Origin: Hennigella sp045617465
GTDB lineage: Bacteria > Bacillota_I > Bacilli_A > Mycoplasmatales > Mycoplasmoidaceae
DNA: 64,000 bases
Direction of reading: 5' to 3'
Assembly: GCA_045617465.1 (NCBI GenBank)
Contig: JAZLIQ010000004.1
Span: 1 to 64,000, forward strand
Made by a program: the position numbers and the translations under genes. Of the stretch, positions 51,937 through 62,574 are shown one piece after another; position 1 is the stretch's first letter, and each line of letters starts with the position of its first letter. Under the pieces are notes generated by a model. That model ran no database searches. It was not told the DNA's origin and was given only the letters and a program-made list of their open reading frames with translations.

Positions 51937-52849
51937 TATTACCACCTGAACCCATCAATAAACGATTAACTATCATTTTTAGTCTTGGACTAAAATCATA
52001 CATTTCGACAGTTCGTTTTAAGTCTTCAAATAATGTTGGAATGTTGCTGAAATATTCTAATAAGATGGCAAAGTCATAAAAGTCTAGGAATTGCTTCTTT
52101 GCTCTAAACACATCATTATAATTACTTACCATTTGTTGGTCTTGTAAGTCTAACATATTAACAAACATAACGTTGTTATGAGTAATTAAGTTTCTTAATG
52201 ATAAGAAGTTATTAATTAAATCATCAAAAGCAGAAACTTTATTTGGTGACAATCTAAAGAACTTAACAACCTTCTTCTTTAATTGGTCATTTAAAGCAAA
52301 GTAAACAAGAACTGTTGTTGAAAATGTTCATGTTAAACATAATGCATCTAATGGACATGTTTTTCATTTTAGATACAAATTATTTCTTGAAACATTTTCA
52401 TATGTATTGGTATTAGGGTTAATATGAGCATACTTTGTCATTTTATTAACCAACTGCTCAAAACCAACTCCACACAAACTTCCACTAGCATTAGAAAAAA
52501 TTTGGTGTTTTAAGAATTCTTTATCTTTAGAGAATAAACAACCATCATATATTCTATATGTGTCTTCAATAATATAAGCTATTTGAGTGTTTAATCTTTT
52601 TTCAATCTCAAGTAAATGATCTAAGAATAAAATAGAAATCTTTTTATCAAGTTCATAAAGATTTAATAAATCATCTGTGGTAATTTCTAATTTACCAAAA
52701 TTTTGTTGTTCTAACAACTTCAAATATGGTTTCATTACCCGATTGTAATTTCCATTTACAATATATTTATTTAATCTCTTAACATCAGAGATTATTATCC
52801 CTTTAGATTGAATATGAGATAATAACCTGTTTAAAATAGTATCGTTCAT
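51911..52849 (-). CDS. Abi_2-family (AbiD/AbiF-like) protein
   Basis: 312 aa. N-terminal LLSHIQSKGIIISDVKRLNKYIVNGNYNRVMKPYLK and LYELDKKISILFLDHLLEIEKRLNTQIAYII resemble Abi_2 proteins of phage abortive infection, including the helix ending in RLNTQIA. A later SLRNLITHNN (Arg219, His224) fits the Rx4H motif of HEPN ribonucleases, to which Abi_2 proteins relate. Two UGA Trp codons. Start 52849 follows a TATAAT by 6 bases. Grouped with Nudix and TrmB genes, so a defence role is only inferred. Confidence 0.72.
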
Positions 52850-52855
52850 ACTATG

Positions 52856-52861
52856 ATTATA
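52856..52861 (-). promoter_or_regulatory. -10 box for a leaderless Abi_2-like gene
   Basis: TATAAT on the minus strand ends 6 bases before the ATG at 52849, leaving no room for a leader or ribosome binding site. Confidence 0.5.
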
Positions 52862-52870
52862 TACCAATAT

Positions 52871-52896
52871 AAATACATACATAAATGTATGTATTT
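52871..52896. promoter_or_regulatory. 12-bp inverted repeat in the pgi / Abi_2 divergent promoter
   Basis: Perfect arms AAATACATACAT/ATGTATGTATTT separated by AA, 3 bases before the pgi -10 box and 9 bases before the opposite -10 box. It covers the -35 region of both promoters. Good candidate operator; shares the TACAT half-site with the repeat at 515-537. Confidence 0.5.
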
Positions 52897-52899
52897 AGG

Positions 52900-52905
52900 T
52901 ATAAT
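52900..52905 (+). promoter_or_regulatory. -10 box for pgi
   Basis: TATAAT 17 bases before the ATG, followed by AGGAG at 52912-52916 as ribosome binding site. Confidence 0.5.
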
Positions 52906-52922
52906 AAACATTAGGAGCCATT

Positions 52923-54203
52923 ATGATAAAACTAGAAACAAGATACACTAATGGTATCGTTACTGATAGAACTATCAAACGTCTTTATCAATATCGTTTG
53001 AATAGAATAGCTAGAAGAATAAGATCAAAAAAAGCCAAAGGTGTAGAAATGACTGGCTGAATTAATTTTGTTCAAAATTATGACAAACAACAAATTAAAG
53101 AAATGAAGCGTGTTGCTGGTCAATGAAAGAAAAGCAAAATTAAAAAAGTTATTGTTATTGGTATTGGTGGTAGTTATTTAGGTATTAAAGCTGGAATGAA
53201 TATGTTAAGTTCTGACTTTAATAAAAGAAACTTCCAAGTTTTCTTTGCTCACAACTTTAACCACAACTATTTATTAAGTTTACTTAATAGTATGGGTAAA
53301 GATCCTTTTGGTATTATCATTATTTCTAAATCTGGTACAACACTTGAACCAGCCACAGCTTTTAGTTTATTCTATCGTCGTCTAGTTAAAAACGTAGGAA
53401 AAGAAAAAGCAAACAAGCTTGTGGTTGCTGTAACAGATAAAGAAAAGGGTTTTGTTTTAAAAGATGCAATAAAGAACAACTGATCACGCTTTGTCATTCC
53501 TAATGACATAGGTGGAAGATATTCAGCATTAACGCCTGCAGGAATGTTCTTGTTTATCTTATTAGATTTGAATTACAAAGCTATCATAAAAGGTGCATCT
53601 GATGCTGCCAAGCAATTAGTAAACCCTGATCTTGATCATAATGATGCATTTAAATATGCTTGTTATAGAAATTACTTCAGATCATTCCAAAGATATGATG
53701 TAGAAAACTTTATTGTTTACGATCCGGGTTTACAAATGATGTGTGAGGTTTGAAAACAATTATTTGGTGAATCTGAAGGAAAAGACCACAAAGCTTTATA
53801 TCCATCAACTTCGTTGTTTACTACAGATTTACACTCTATGGGTCAATATTTCCAAGAAGGAACAAGAAACTTCTTTGAAACAACTTTATATATTAAAAAA
53901 CCAATTTTAGATACTAAAGTTAAAATTGATAATCCAGCCTTAAAGTATCTGCACAACAAGAAATTATCATACTTAAATGAGGTAGCAATGTTATCAACAG
54001 TACAAGCTCACTATGAAGAAGGAAGAGTAAATAATTTGATTATTTACGTTGATAAACAAGATGCATATCACTTTGGATATTTATATATGTGATTATGCTT
54101 TGCAGCAATGTGCTCTGCTTATTTACTACACTTAAATCCATTCAATCAACCTGGTGTTGAGGTGTATAAAAAAAGAATCGCAAATATATTAAGAAATAAA
54201 TAA
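52923..54203 (+). CDS. pgi: glucose-6-phosphate isomerase
   Basis: 426 aa, the short Gram-positive form. It interconverts glucose-6-phosphate and fructose-6-phosphate. VIGIGGSYLGIKA, IIIISKSGTTLEP (phosphate site), GGRYSALTPAG, LHSMGQYFQEGTR (catalytic Glu region) and the C-terminal NPFNQPGVEVYKK are present. Five or more UGA Trp codons. The Shine-Dalgarno AGGAG is 6 bases upstream. Followed by the potassium-channel regulator after 38 bases. Confidence 0.96.
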
Positions 54204-54241
54204 TTTATATAATATATAGGTAATTACTAAAGGAAATAATT

Positions 54242-54910
54242 ATGGCAAAAGTTGAATATTGTGTAATTGGTTATGGTAGATTTGGTCAACAAGTTGCTGA
54301 CCAACTTAACCAATTAGGTAAAAATGTAATGGTTGTAGAAGGAGAATCTGCTCTGTGTGATAAGATTTCTCGTTTACACGAAATTGTTATTAAGGCTGAC
54401 GCAACAGACATCAACGCTTTAGCTGACTGTGGTGTTAAGAATGTTAAAAACATTATTGTAGCTACAAGTGAAATTGAAAACTCAATCATGATCTGTGCTA
54501 ACTTAAGACAATTGGGTTGTGAAAACATTATCGCTCGTGCAAAGAACCAAACTCACGAACGTGTTTTAAAAACTATGGGTATTACAAACGTTGTAACACC
54601 AGAAACAGAAATTGCAAACAAATTAGCAATTCAATTAGTTTATAACTTGGGTGCTGATATTACAGCTATCAACAAAGAAATTTGTTGAGTTAAGACTGTT
54701 GTTACTAACTCAAGCATTCTTCACAAAAACATTTTTAACCTTGAATTAAAAGAAAAATTAGATGCAATAATTGTTTCTATTCAAAGAAAGGAAGATATTA
54801 TCTTCCCTATTAAACAAGATGCTCAATTTAAGATTGGTGATATAGCAAGCATCGTTTGTCCAAATAAGAACATAAAGAAAGTTATTGAATTCTTAACTCA
54901 AGAAAAATAA
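54242..54910 (+). CDS. potassium uptake regulator KtrA/TrkA-type (RCK protein)
   Basis: 222 aa. RCK-N Rossmann domain (YCVIGYGRFGQQVADQL; acidic VVEGES; ADATDINAL; VATSEIENS) and an RCK-C part after residue about 140. It binds ATP/ADP and gates a KtrB/TrkH-like channel, for which no gene is in this window. One UGA Trp. GGAAATAATT precedes the ATG. Length matches KtrA (about 220 aa). Confidence 0.92.
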
Positions 54911-54913
54911 TCC

Positions 54914-55732
54914 ATGATTAAAATTGTTTATGCTTGTAATGATAAATGATTTGACGGTCTTTATTTGTCAATTTTGTCAATATTAAGAAGAACAAGCCAA
55001 CAAATAAATTTTTATTTGTTAAGTGCTGATTGTAGCAATATTAATCAAAAATATACTATTGTTTCACAAAAACATGTGAAAATTTTAAGTGATTTAGTTA
55101 AATCTTTCAATCAACAAAACTCTTTTCAATTAATTGACTGTAAAAATGAATATGAAAAGTTTTTAGCAAACTCCCCTAATGCCAAAACGCGCTATTCGCC
55201 ATACACAACATTTAGATTATTTTTAGATAAGTTTGATTGTTTTTCAGGCAAGGTCATCTATCTAGATGTTGACACTATGGCTTGTGGCGACATCAATGAA
55301 TTAGCAAAAATTGAGCTTGGTGATAACGAATTTGCAGTCTGTCACGATATACTTGGAAGATTTTGAATTAAAAAAGATTATTTCAACGCTGGAGTAATAC
55401 TCTTTAATATGGACCTTATCAAACAAACAAAGTTGTTTGATAAAGCTCTTGATTTGTTAAGCAAGAAGAAACTTGCCTTTGTAGACCAAACCGCTTTATA
55501 TCGTTCTGCTACTAAGTTTATGTTCTTTGAAAACGAATATCGCTTTAATAACCAAAGAAAGATAAAGAGTGATACCATCATCAAACACTTCTGTGCCCAA
55601 ATAAAGTGATGGCCTTTTTTCAACAATATCAAACAATGGGACATTAAACATGTTCATTCAATCTTAAAGATTCATGATTTTGATCAAGAATTCGATTTAT
55701 ATTTAAAAATGAAAAAAGAACTAGATAACTAG
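54914..55732 (+). CDS. GT8-family glycosyltransferase
   Basis: 272 aa. It opens IKIVYACNDKWFDGLYLSILSIL, typical of GT8 (LgtC-like) enzymes, with the metal-binding DxD in VIYLDVDTMACGDI, then DYFNAGVILFNMDLIK and a closing KHFCAQIKWWPF. Such enzymes transfer hexoses from UDP-sugars; in mycoplasmas glycolipid or capsule synthesis is plausible but unproven. Starts 3 bases after the KtrA stop. Several UGA Trp codons. Confidence 0.88.
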
Positions 55733-55740
55733 TTCTTTTT
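55713..55740. terminator. bidirectional intrinsic terminator
   Basis: 12-bp perfect stem (55713-55724 with 55729-55740) and 4-base loop ATAA. Both converging stop codons, TAG at 55730 (plus) and TAG at 55731 (minus), lie in the same stem. Confidence 0.85.
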
Positions 55741-56604
55741 ATTTGTAAAATTTTCTATAGCTTTATATAAATCATGTTGCTCGACCGGTTCCATTGATAA
55801 AATATGATAACCTGTTGGTAGTTTTAAATAGTGATTATTATCTGCGTTTTTTTCAATTTTTGCTATTGCTTTTCAATCTGCTAAAGCGTCTTGACCAGAT
55901 TGAATGTATAAGAAATTATATTTTGGATTATTAACATTTTTCTTTAGAAAAAGATAAGAGGGAAACATATATCTTCATACCACTAACGTTAACTTTGTAT
56001 TTGATCTAGTTTTAGGCATCATTGCTCTTAATCTAATAAGAAATGGGTTGCGGCTAATCTTTTCGTGAGATTCTTGAACCGGCGGCAAATAACATGTAAC
56101 ATTAAACAAGAATGTTGCAAATTCTCTTCAAGCTATTGCAAACATTTGTCCAAATGTTTTCTTTTCAGGGTCAATTGGTTTAGTTGGCATGTTTCAATTT
56201 ATAACACCAGCAATCTTTTGTCAATTCTTCTTTTGATACAAGAAATTGATTGCACATCCTCAAGATTCACCTAATAAATAAATTGGCCTGTTACCAAATT
56301 CATTCTTTGCTCAGTCAACAACACAATCCAATTCTTTTAAATATTTGGCTTTATATTGAGTTGCTTTATTTTTGTTATCACCATGTGCCATCTTATCATA
56401 TGTTACAAAGTAATTTGTGTCATATAAAGAATTATTCATGTAGATGTTGAATGAGTTAGTTGAGCCTAAACCACCAACAAATATAAAAACATTGGCTTTG
56501 TCTGTTAAAGCCTTTGGCTTTGCATAAATAATAGGAATAGGGTTTTTGAAAATTTTAGTGTCCAAATTTACATGACACAGTCTCTCGTTTTCGAACTTAT
56601 TCAT
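55729..56604 (-). CDS. alpha/beta-hydrolase (lipase/esterase-like)
   Basis: 291 aa. Nucleophile elbow LLGESWGCAINF (GxSxG), oxyanion region FVFVGG-like FIFVGGLGSTNS, a later SGQDALADW suited to the catalytic Asp, and a late His in GYHILSMEP. These fit a serine hydrolase acting on lipids or esters, similar to mycoplasma lysophospholipase-like proteins. About ten UGA Trp codons, so only its first third shows in the standard code. It overlaps the end of the flippase-like gene by 8 bases. Confidence 0.85.
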
Positions 56605-57784
56605 ATTTAGCTTCGATAAACTTACCCTTCTTTTTCTTGTATCTTGTTACTTGAACAATAGTTAAGCCAATAAAACCAAATAAACCCATTAATGCTGGTG
56701 CATATGTATAGAATAGACGTCAGAACACGATTGAGTTATTAACAAAGCTATCGACATCTCCAAATCTTGTAATAATTCCATTATTTGATTTTAATAAGAA
56801 CGACATAATTGCTTCTAGACCAACACCAAATCCTGGAATAATATTTAAACGGTTGGCATTAAATGCCATGTTGGCGCTATTATAAACTTTACCAAAGTCG
56901 AATCAATAATCTCCGTTGTTGATGAAGCTCATTGAGAATCCAATAGCAAAGTAAAGAACTATTTCATAAACTGCCAACCCAATGATAACTGCTATTGTTC
57001 CTTTTCAATCTTTGAAGTATTCAATAACATCGTTTTTAATAGTTGCTCTGTTTTTGTATTTTTCTTCAATTTCAGCTTTAGTGTGGTACTTCATATGAAG
57101 TTTCTTTTTAAATCAATTGAAAATTGATGATAAAACATAATGCGCTTTCTTTGAAAAGCAAAGTAAAGACATAAACAAACATCCAAGCACGTCAATAAAC
57201 AATCCTAGTGACATTAAAACCACAACAGTTATTCACATTGGGTCTGTAAAATCAACACCACTTGTCATGATGATAATGAAGCTAGGGATATGTAAAATGA
57301 ATTGAATTGCTTGTCACAGCAATGTATTACAGAACATAATACTTGATGCTCTTGCTGTTGAAACCCCATGAGTCTTTAACCAGAAGATGGCATATGGGTC
57401 ATAAACAAAGTTAGCAGGCGTAACCGCTTTTAGGAAAGAAATATTTATACCGAAAACGAAGTATTGTCAAGCATTGATCTTGACTCCAGTATTTCTCAAT
57501 CTACATCAGACCGGGAAATAGTTGTATACAATAACTATTATCATAAACAAAACTAGAGCGGAAAACCAAAGAATTCCTCAACCACTTTGGAAACCTTGAG
57601 CAATAGAATCAAATAATTGAACGAATTCAATCTTCAAAACAAATTGAATTGTTACTCATAGTAAAACTACAGAAACGATAATTGTACAAATCAATAAAAT
57701 AACATTGCGTTTTGTAAAAAACGTTTTTTGTTCAGCTTGTTCTTCTATTGTTTTAGTTCTATCGATTTTGCTTGTTTTACTCAT
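56597..57784 (-). CDS. YbhN/AglD2-type lysylphosphatidylglycerol synthase-like membrane protein
   Basis: 395 aa with over twenty UGA Trp codons, which makes it invisible in the standard code. Eight or so membrane helices, with NIIPGFGVGLEAIMSFLL near the end matching the PGGxGxxEA motif of the UPF0104/YbhN family, and KAVTPANFVYDPYAIF in the N-terminal half. The family relates to the flippase domain of MprF; the substrate is not known. It is cotranscribed with the hydrolase. Confidence 0.82.
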
Positions 57785-57841
57785 AAACTAAAAATATATA
57801 TAAATTATATACACGTTAATATATTAACTATCTATATTATT

Positions 57842-58525
57842 TTATTTAGAATAATATTCTAAAACTTTTAAACAAATAGTTTCAATTTGCTTAGAAAGTG
57901 CTTTGTAGTTATTGTGGTATTGATCTGAATTATTTGGATCAATTGATAAATTGTCAGACACTATTTTCACACAAAAGAAATCTTTTTTTGCGTGGCTGCA
58001 TACATGAGCAATAGCTGCAGCTTCCATATCAAACCCTACAACTTCTTTATTTCCTAAGGAAGGAAAGGCTTCTATATTATTTAATGTTATGATTGAATCA
58101 CCAGTAGCAATAGTTCCAACTATTGGTTCTTTAATAATTGTTTTTAAAAAGTCTATGTACTCATTCTTAATTTCAAACTTAACAGGTTCGTCTGGTAATT
58201 GATTTAATTGATATTTAAATGCTGTTAAATCAACATCGGAATATTCTATTCCGTCTGCAATTAGAACTGTTCCTGGTTTAATGTTTGGTTTACATGCTCC
58301 TGCTAAACCTATGTTAAAAATCTTATCAACTCCAAAATTAATAATCATATTCATAGCTGTCATTGCTGCATTGGTTTTACCAATACCACAAAAACAAACA
58401 ATGACTTGTTGTTCTTTTATATTACCAATATAATATCTAACCCCATTGAACTCAATGATTTTAGCTTTAATGGTTTTAACTAGATTATTTGTTTCATCTT
58501 TTTCAGCAGCAATTAACCCAATCAT
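57842..58525 (-). CDS. mtnN: 5'-methylthioadenosine/S-adenosylhomocysteine nucleosidase
   Basis: 227 aa. Starts MIGLIAAEKDE, then CGIGKTNAAM, FNIGLAGACKPN, GTIATGDS, VGFDMEAAAIAHVC with the catalytic Glu region, and KIVSDNLS with the catalytic Asp. It cleaves SAH and MTA, products of the methylases and radical SAM enzymes in this window. One-base TAATG overlap with nadD. Confidence 0.95.
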   Translation of the reverse strand: MIGLIAAEKDETNNLVKTIKAKIIEFNGVRYYIGNIKEQQVIVCFCGIGKTNAAMTAMNMIINFGVDKIFNIGLAGACKPNIKPGTVLIADGIEYSDVDLTAFKYQLNQLPDEPVKFEIKNEYIDFLKTIIKEPIVGTIATGDSIITLNNIEAFPSLGNKEVVGFDMEAAAIAHVCSHAKKDFFCVKIVSDNLSIDPNNSDQYHNNYKALSKQIETICLKVLEYYSK

Positions 58526-59568
58526 TAATACTTTTCTCCATTTAGTTTATAAACTAATTTAAATGCTTCATCTAAATTTTCTATAGCTTTATCTAAAAGT
58601 TGTTTACGGTTGTGAATATCAGCTTCAGTTCTAGCTGGTTCTAGCTTATCGGCTAAAAACAAAGCTTTAGCAATTTTATTTGGATTGTTTAAATCTTTGA
58701 AAATCACATGATTTTCAATAGCATCTAATACTTGTTTGTCTTCTACACCAAAATCTTTTTGTGCAAGTCTAGCGCCAGCAAGCCCGTGTGCACAATGATA
58801 TGTTGGGAATGAATTTAATTCATCGTTTGAAATGACAGAACGTAATTGTTGATCTGTGTATTGCTTTGCAATATCATGTAACATTGCAGCAGTTTGACAT
58901 TGAAGTAGTTCTGCATCACTAAACTTATTTCCTAAAGCAATCTTCGAAACGGTGTCTAAAACACGAAGTGTGTGTTCATATCTTCTTTGGCTCATATAAG
59001 ATTGAATCTTGTGTTGAAGATATAAGTTATGACTTTTTATAAAGTCATAATTTGCTTGGCCTAAATCTTTAATGTTTATTTCATTACGAATGTCAGAACT
59101 TGAACATTTAAATTCAGCATTTGGCAAAATAATGTGTTTGTCATTTATTCGTTTAATTGGTTTAGAACCACGTTTGTAAACAACAATAGTACAAAGACTA
59201 TTGATTTGGTCATAATTGTTCCAAGTTGTAATTAATTCGTATTGATCTTGTCCCACTAAAAAATATAGTTCAGTTTCTTGGTTGTCATCTGATATTTCTT
59301 TTATGATATCACATGTGTAAATAAGACTATTTCTATTTGCGTATATTTCATAAGACTTTTGATCTTTCATTAAATTATTAAACATCTCAACTCTTATAGA
59401 ATAAGGGGCAAGTTGACTATTGTCTTTCCAAGGTGCAACCTTGTCTACGCAAACGATAGTTTTTTGTGGCTTAATAAAATCTATTGCTTTTAGCAATATG
59501 TGCTTATGTCCATTGTGCGGAGGATTAAATGCGCCTCCAAAAATAAGTATTTTATTTAAGCCAGCCAT
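58525..59568 (-). CDS. nadD: NadD-YqeK fusion: nicotinate-nucleotide adenylyltransferase with HD hydrolase domain
   Basis: 347 aa. NadD domain (about 1-185): IFGGAFNPPHNGHKHIL with the HxGH-like HNGH, and CSSSDIRNEI near residue 157. HD domain (about 190-347): YEHTLRVL, MLHDIAKQY (His231-Asp232), YHCAHGLAGARLA, and NHVIF, as in YqeK Ap4A hydrolases. NadD makes NaAD for NAD synthesis. This fusion is known from mycoplasmas. Starts 8 bases after yqeG. Confidence 0.94.
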   Translation of the reverse strand: MAGLNKILIFGGAFNPPHNGHKHILLKAIDFIKPQKTIVCVDKVAPWKDNSQLAPYSIRVEMFNNLMKDQKSYEIYANRNSLIYTCDIIKEISDDNQETELYFLVGQDQYELITTWNNYDQINSLCTIVVYKRGSKPIKRINDKHIILPNAEFKCSSSDIRNEINIKDLGQANYDFIKSHNLYLQHKIQSYMSQRRYEHTLRVLDTVSKIALGNKFSDAELLQCQTAAMLHDIAKQYTDQQLRSVISNDELNSFPTYHCAHGLAGARLAQKDFGVEDKQVLDAIENHVIFKDLNNPNKIAKALFLADKLEPARTEADIHNRKQLLDKAIENLDEAFKLVYKLNGEKY

Positions 59569-59576
59569 AATATCTA

Positions 59577-60155
59577 TTATAAGAGTTTTGTATCGTTATC
59601 AAAACTTTTGGTTCCAATTAGTAAATTGTTTCTTTCTAATTTAGAATAAATTAGCCTGTCTAAGAAATTAACAAATTTACTTGACTTATTCTTTTCTTGC
59701 TCTACTAAAGGTAGAACTAGGATTGATTTGCATCCAATTCTATTGGCTGCGAAGATATCAATGACAAATTGATCCCCCATCATTAAAACTTCATCTGGAG
59801 AAACTTTTAGTTTCTTCATTAATTTTTTAATTTTTCTAATTGATGGTTTCATAGAAAATGAAACATATCCATTTGGTGTAATATATTGGCAAAATCTTTT
59901 TACTCTTGATTTTCTATTGTTAGAAACAACATAAAATTTAACACCCATTTTTTTAATATCATTAACAAATTTTATAGCGGCCTTTGTTGGTCTAAAAGTA
60001 AAGTGGGGTGCAAGAGTGTTGTCTAGATCACAAATAAAAACCTTAATCTTATTAAGTTTTAATAAGAATGGGTCAAAATCTGTAATACTTTTTAAAAATA
60101 AATTTGGTCTAAAATAATTTAAAAAAGTAAATTTATCTTTTTTAGATTTACTCAT
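59577..60155 (-). CDS. YqeG-family HAD IIIA phosphatase
   Basis: 192 aa. HAD motif I DLDNTL, motif II VVSNN, Lys in SMKPSIRKIKK and motif IV MMGDQFVIDI (usually GDQxxTD). Members dephosphorylate small substrates; some act on phosphatidylglycerophosphate. Its ATG overlaps the parC stop by 8 bases. Confidence 0.9.
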   Translation of the reverse strand: MSKSKKDKFTFLNYFRPNLFLKSITDFDPFLLKLNKIKVFICDLDNTLAPHFTFRPTKAAIKFVNDIKKMGVKFYVVSNNRKSRVKRFCQYITPNGYVSFSMKPSIRKIKKLMKKLKVSPDEVLMMGDQFVIDIFAANRIGCKSILVLPLVEQEKNKSSKFVNFLDRLIYSKLERNNLLIGTKSFDNDTKLL

Positions 60156-62571
60156 CTGCTTTTTCGCTATCTTTGATATTGCTTATTCAAACATTGCAAT
60201 CAGCAATCTCATTGCCTACGGCATTTACTCTTTGGTCATATGCTAAGTAGTTTAGACTACCAACTGTCATATATTCTTTACCACCATTGACATCAACTTT
60301 CACTAAAGTTGTGTTTGGAGATAAAGGAATAATTTTTAATACAGAAAAAGCATTATTGTTAGCAATAAACTTGTTAACTGCTTTTCCAATATTTGTTCTG
60401 TTTCCAACAGAAACTTGAGTTAAATCAATTCTTTTAACTTGAGTATTTGTTACAACAGCAATTTGTGTAATTCCATCAGCCAATAAGAAGCTTGATGCAA
60501 TAGCATCACCATCTTTTAGACCCATAGCTTTAACACCTTTAGCATTTTTACCAACAAATGGTACTTGATCAATTGTGTAACAATTGATGTATCCGCGTTT
60601 TGAACAAATAACAATTTTTTGTTGCTCGTTATCTATAGGATAAACAGCCACGACCCTATCACCAGCATCTAATTTGGCATAGCCAATTGTGCTTGTTCGT
60701 TTCGTAATTATTTCAGATAATTCACAACGTTTAATCAAACCTGATTGTGTTACTACAATCACTTGTGTTTTATTTACTGCTTGTTTGTAGTCAGCGTTGA
60801 TTGCTCCAACAACTCTAGCGTCAGCAGCAGATGATATTAAATTATTAATATGAGTACCAACTTCTTTAAACTTACATTCTGGTATTTTGCTGTTAGCAAT
60901 AACAGCACATTCACCATTTTCCAAGAATAGTAAGGATCTATCTCTTAGGTTACCTACATATTCGTTAATGATAATATCATTACCTTTTGTGAAGTTGTCT
61001 TTAGGGTCATTGGCTAGTAATATTCTATTACTAAAGGCCTTCATATAACCGCCAGCAGTAAAGGCAAAAATTCTATTTTTGTCTTGGATTAAATCTAGTT
61101 CGTCAATTACAACTGGAGCCTCATCGTAAGAAAGTCTAGACTTTCTTTCTTGAGGATAGATTTTCTTAAATTCACGTAGTTTTGTTTTTAAAAACAAAAG
61201 TCTTGCATCTTTATTCTTAACTAAATTTTCTAAAGTTGCAATAGACATATTTAAATCATCAAGCTCTTTCTTAAGAGCTTCAACATCAGTATTGCTCAAA
61301 CGATAAAGTCTTAAGTTAACAATCGCTTCAGCTTGAGCTTGGCTAAAGCCAAACTTGCTAACAAGATTGCCTACAGCTTCTTGTTTATCTTTAGCTCTTC
61401 TTATAGAAGCAACAACATCATCAATAATTAAAATAGCTTTGATTAAACCTTGAACTATTTCTCTTCTTGCTTTTGATTTAGCTAAATCAAATTCAGATGT
61501 TTTTAAAATAATGTTTTCAGCATGATCGATAAATGATTGTAGGAAAGTAAAGATATCAAGTAAAACTGGTTTTCTATCTTTGATAGCAATCATGTTGAAG
61601 TTAAAGCTTGTTTGAAGCTTTGTGTTTTTATACAAATAACTCTTAATAAAATCAAAGTTACTTTTTGTTTTAGTTTCTAAAACAATGTAAACACCATTAG
61701 CATCAGATTCATCTCTTACTTCTGTAATACCTAGGGCTTCAGTCTTTTCTTTAGCTAAATCTATTTGCTTGATAATTTCAGCTTTGTTAGTTTCAAACGG
61801 AATAGAAGTAATAGCAATTTGCTTATTACTTAATTTTTTCATTTCGCCTGCAATTAGAATCTTACCTTTACCTGTTTTATAAGCTTGAGTGATTCCATCT
61901 AGGTTGGAAATAACTCCACCTGTTGGGAAATCAGGAGCAGGCATTAAATTTGTAATTCTGTCGATACGACAGTTAGGGAAATCTATCTTAGCAATAATAG
62001 CATTAACAACTTCAGATGGATTAAATGGTGGAATGTTTGTTGCATAACCTGCAGCAATACCATTTGAACCATTAATCAATAGATTAGGATATAGTGTTGG
62101 TAACACTGTTGGTTCTTGCTCAGAACCATCAAAGTTAGGAATGAATGGAACTGTGTTCTTCTTAATTCCATCCGCCATCATTTCGCCAAATGCAGAAAGT
62201 CTACATTCTGTATAACGCATAGCAGCAGGTCCATCACCATCGATTGAACCCTTATTACCATGCATGTCTAAAAGACATATGTTGTTCTTTCATTCTTGGC
62301 TTAAACGAACCATAGCCTCATAAATGGAACTATCACCATGTGGGTGGTACTTACCAATTACTTCACCAACAGTTCTAGCTGATTTCTTGTGTGGCAAAGT
62401 ATGAAGTAAGTTTAGCTCATTCATTGCGTAGATAATTCTACGTTGTACGGGTTTTAACCCGTCACGAACATCTGGCAAAGCACGATCTTGAATAATGTAT
62501 TTGGCATAAGCACCAAATGATTCAGACATGATATTTTCTATAGGAATATTTTTATTGTTTTCACTAGCCAT
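60148..62571 (-). CDS. parC: DNA topoisomerase IV subunit A
   Basis: 807 aa. Starts ENIMSESFGAYAKYIIQDRALPDVRDGLKPVQRR; quinolone-determining region HPHGDSSIYEAMVRLSQEW; active Tyr120 in RYTECRLS; and DFPTGG. The C-terminal beta-pinwheel lacks a clear GyrA-box (QRRGGKG), favouring ParC over GyrA, as does the ParE partner. It decatenates daughter chromosomes. It starts 3 bases after the parE stop. Confidence 0.94.
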
Positions 62572-62574
62572 AAA

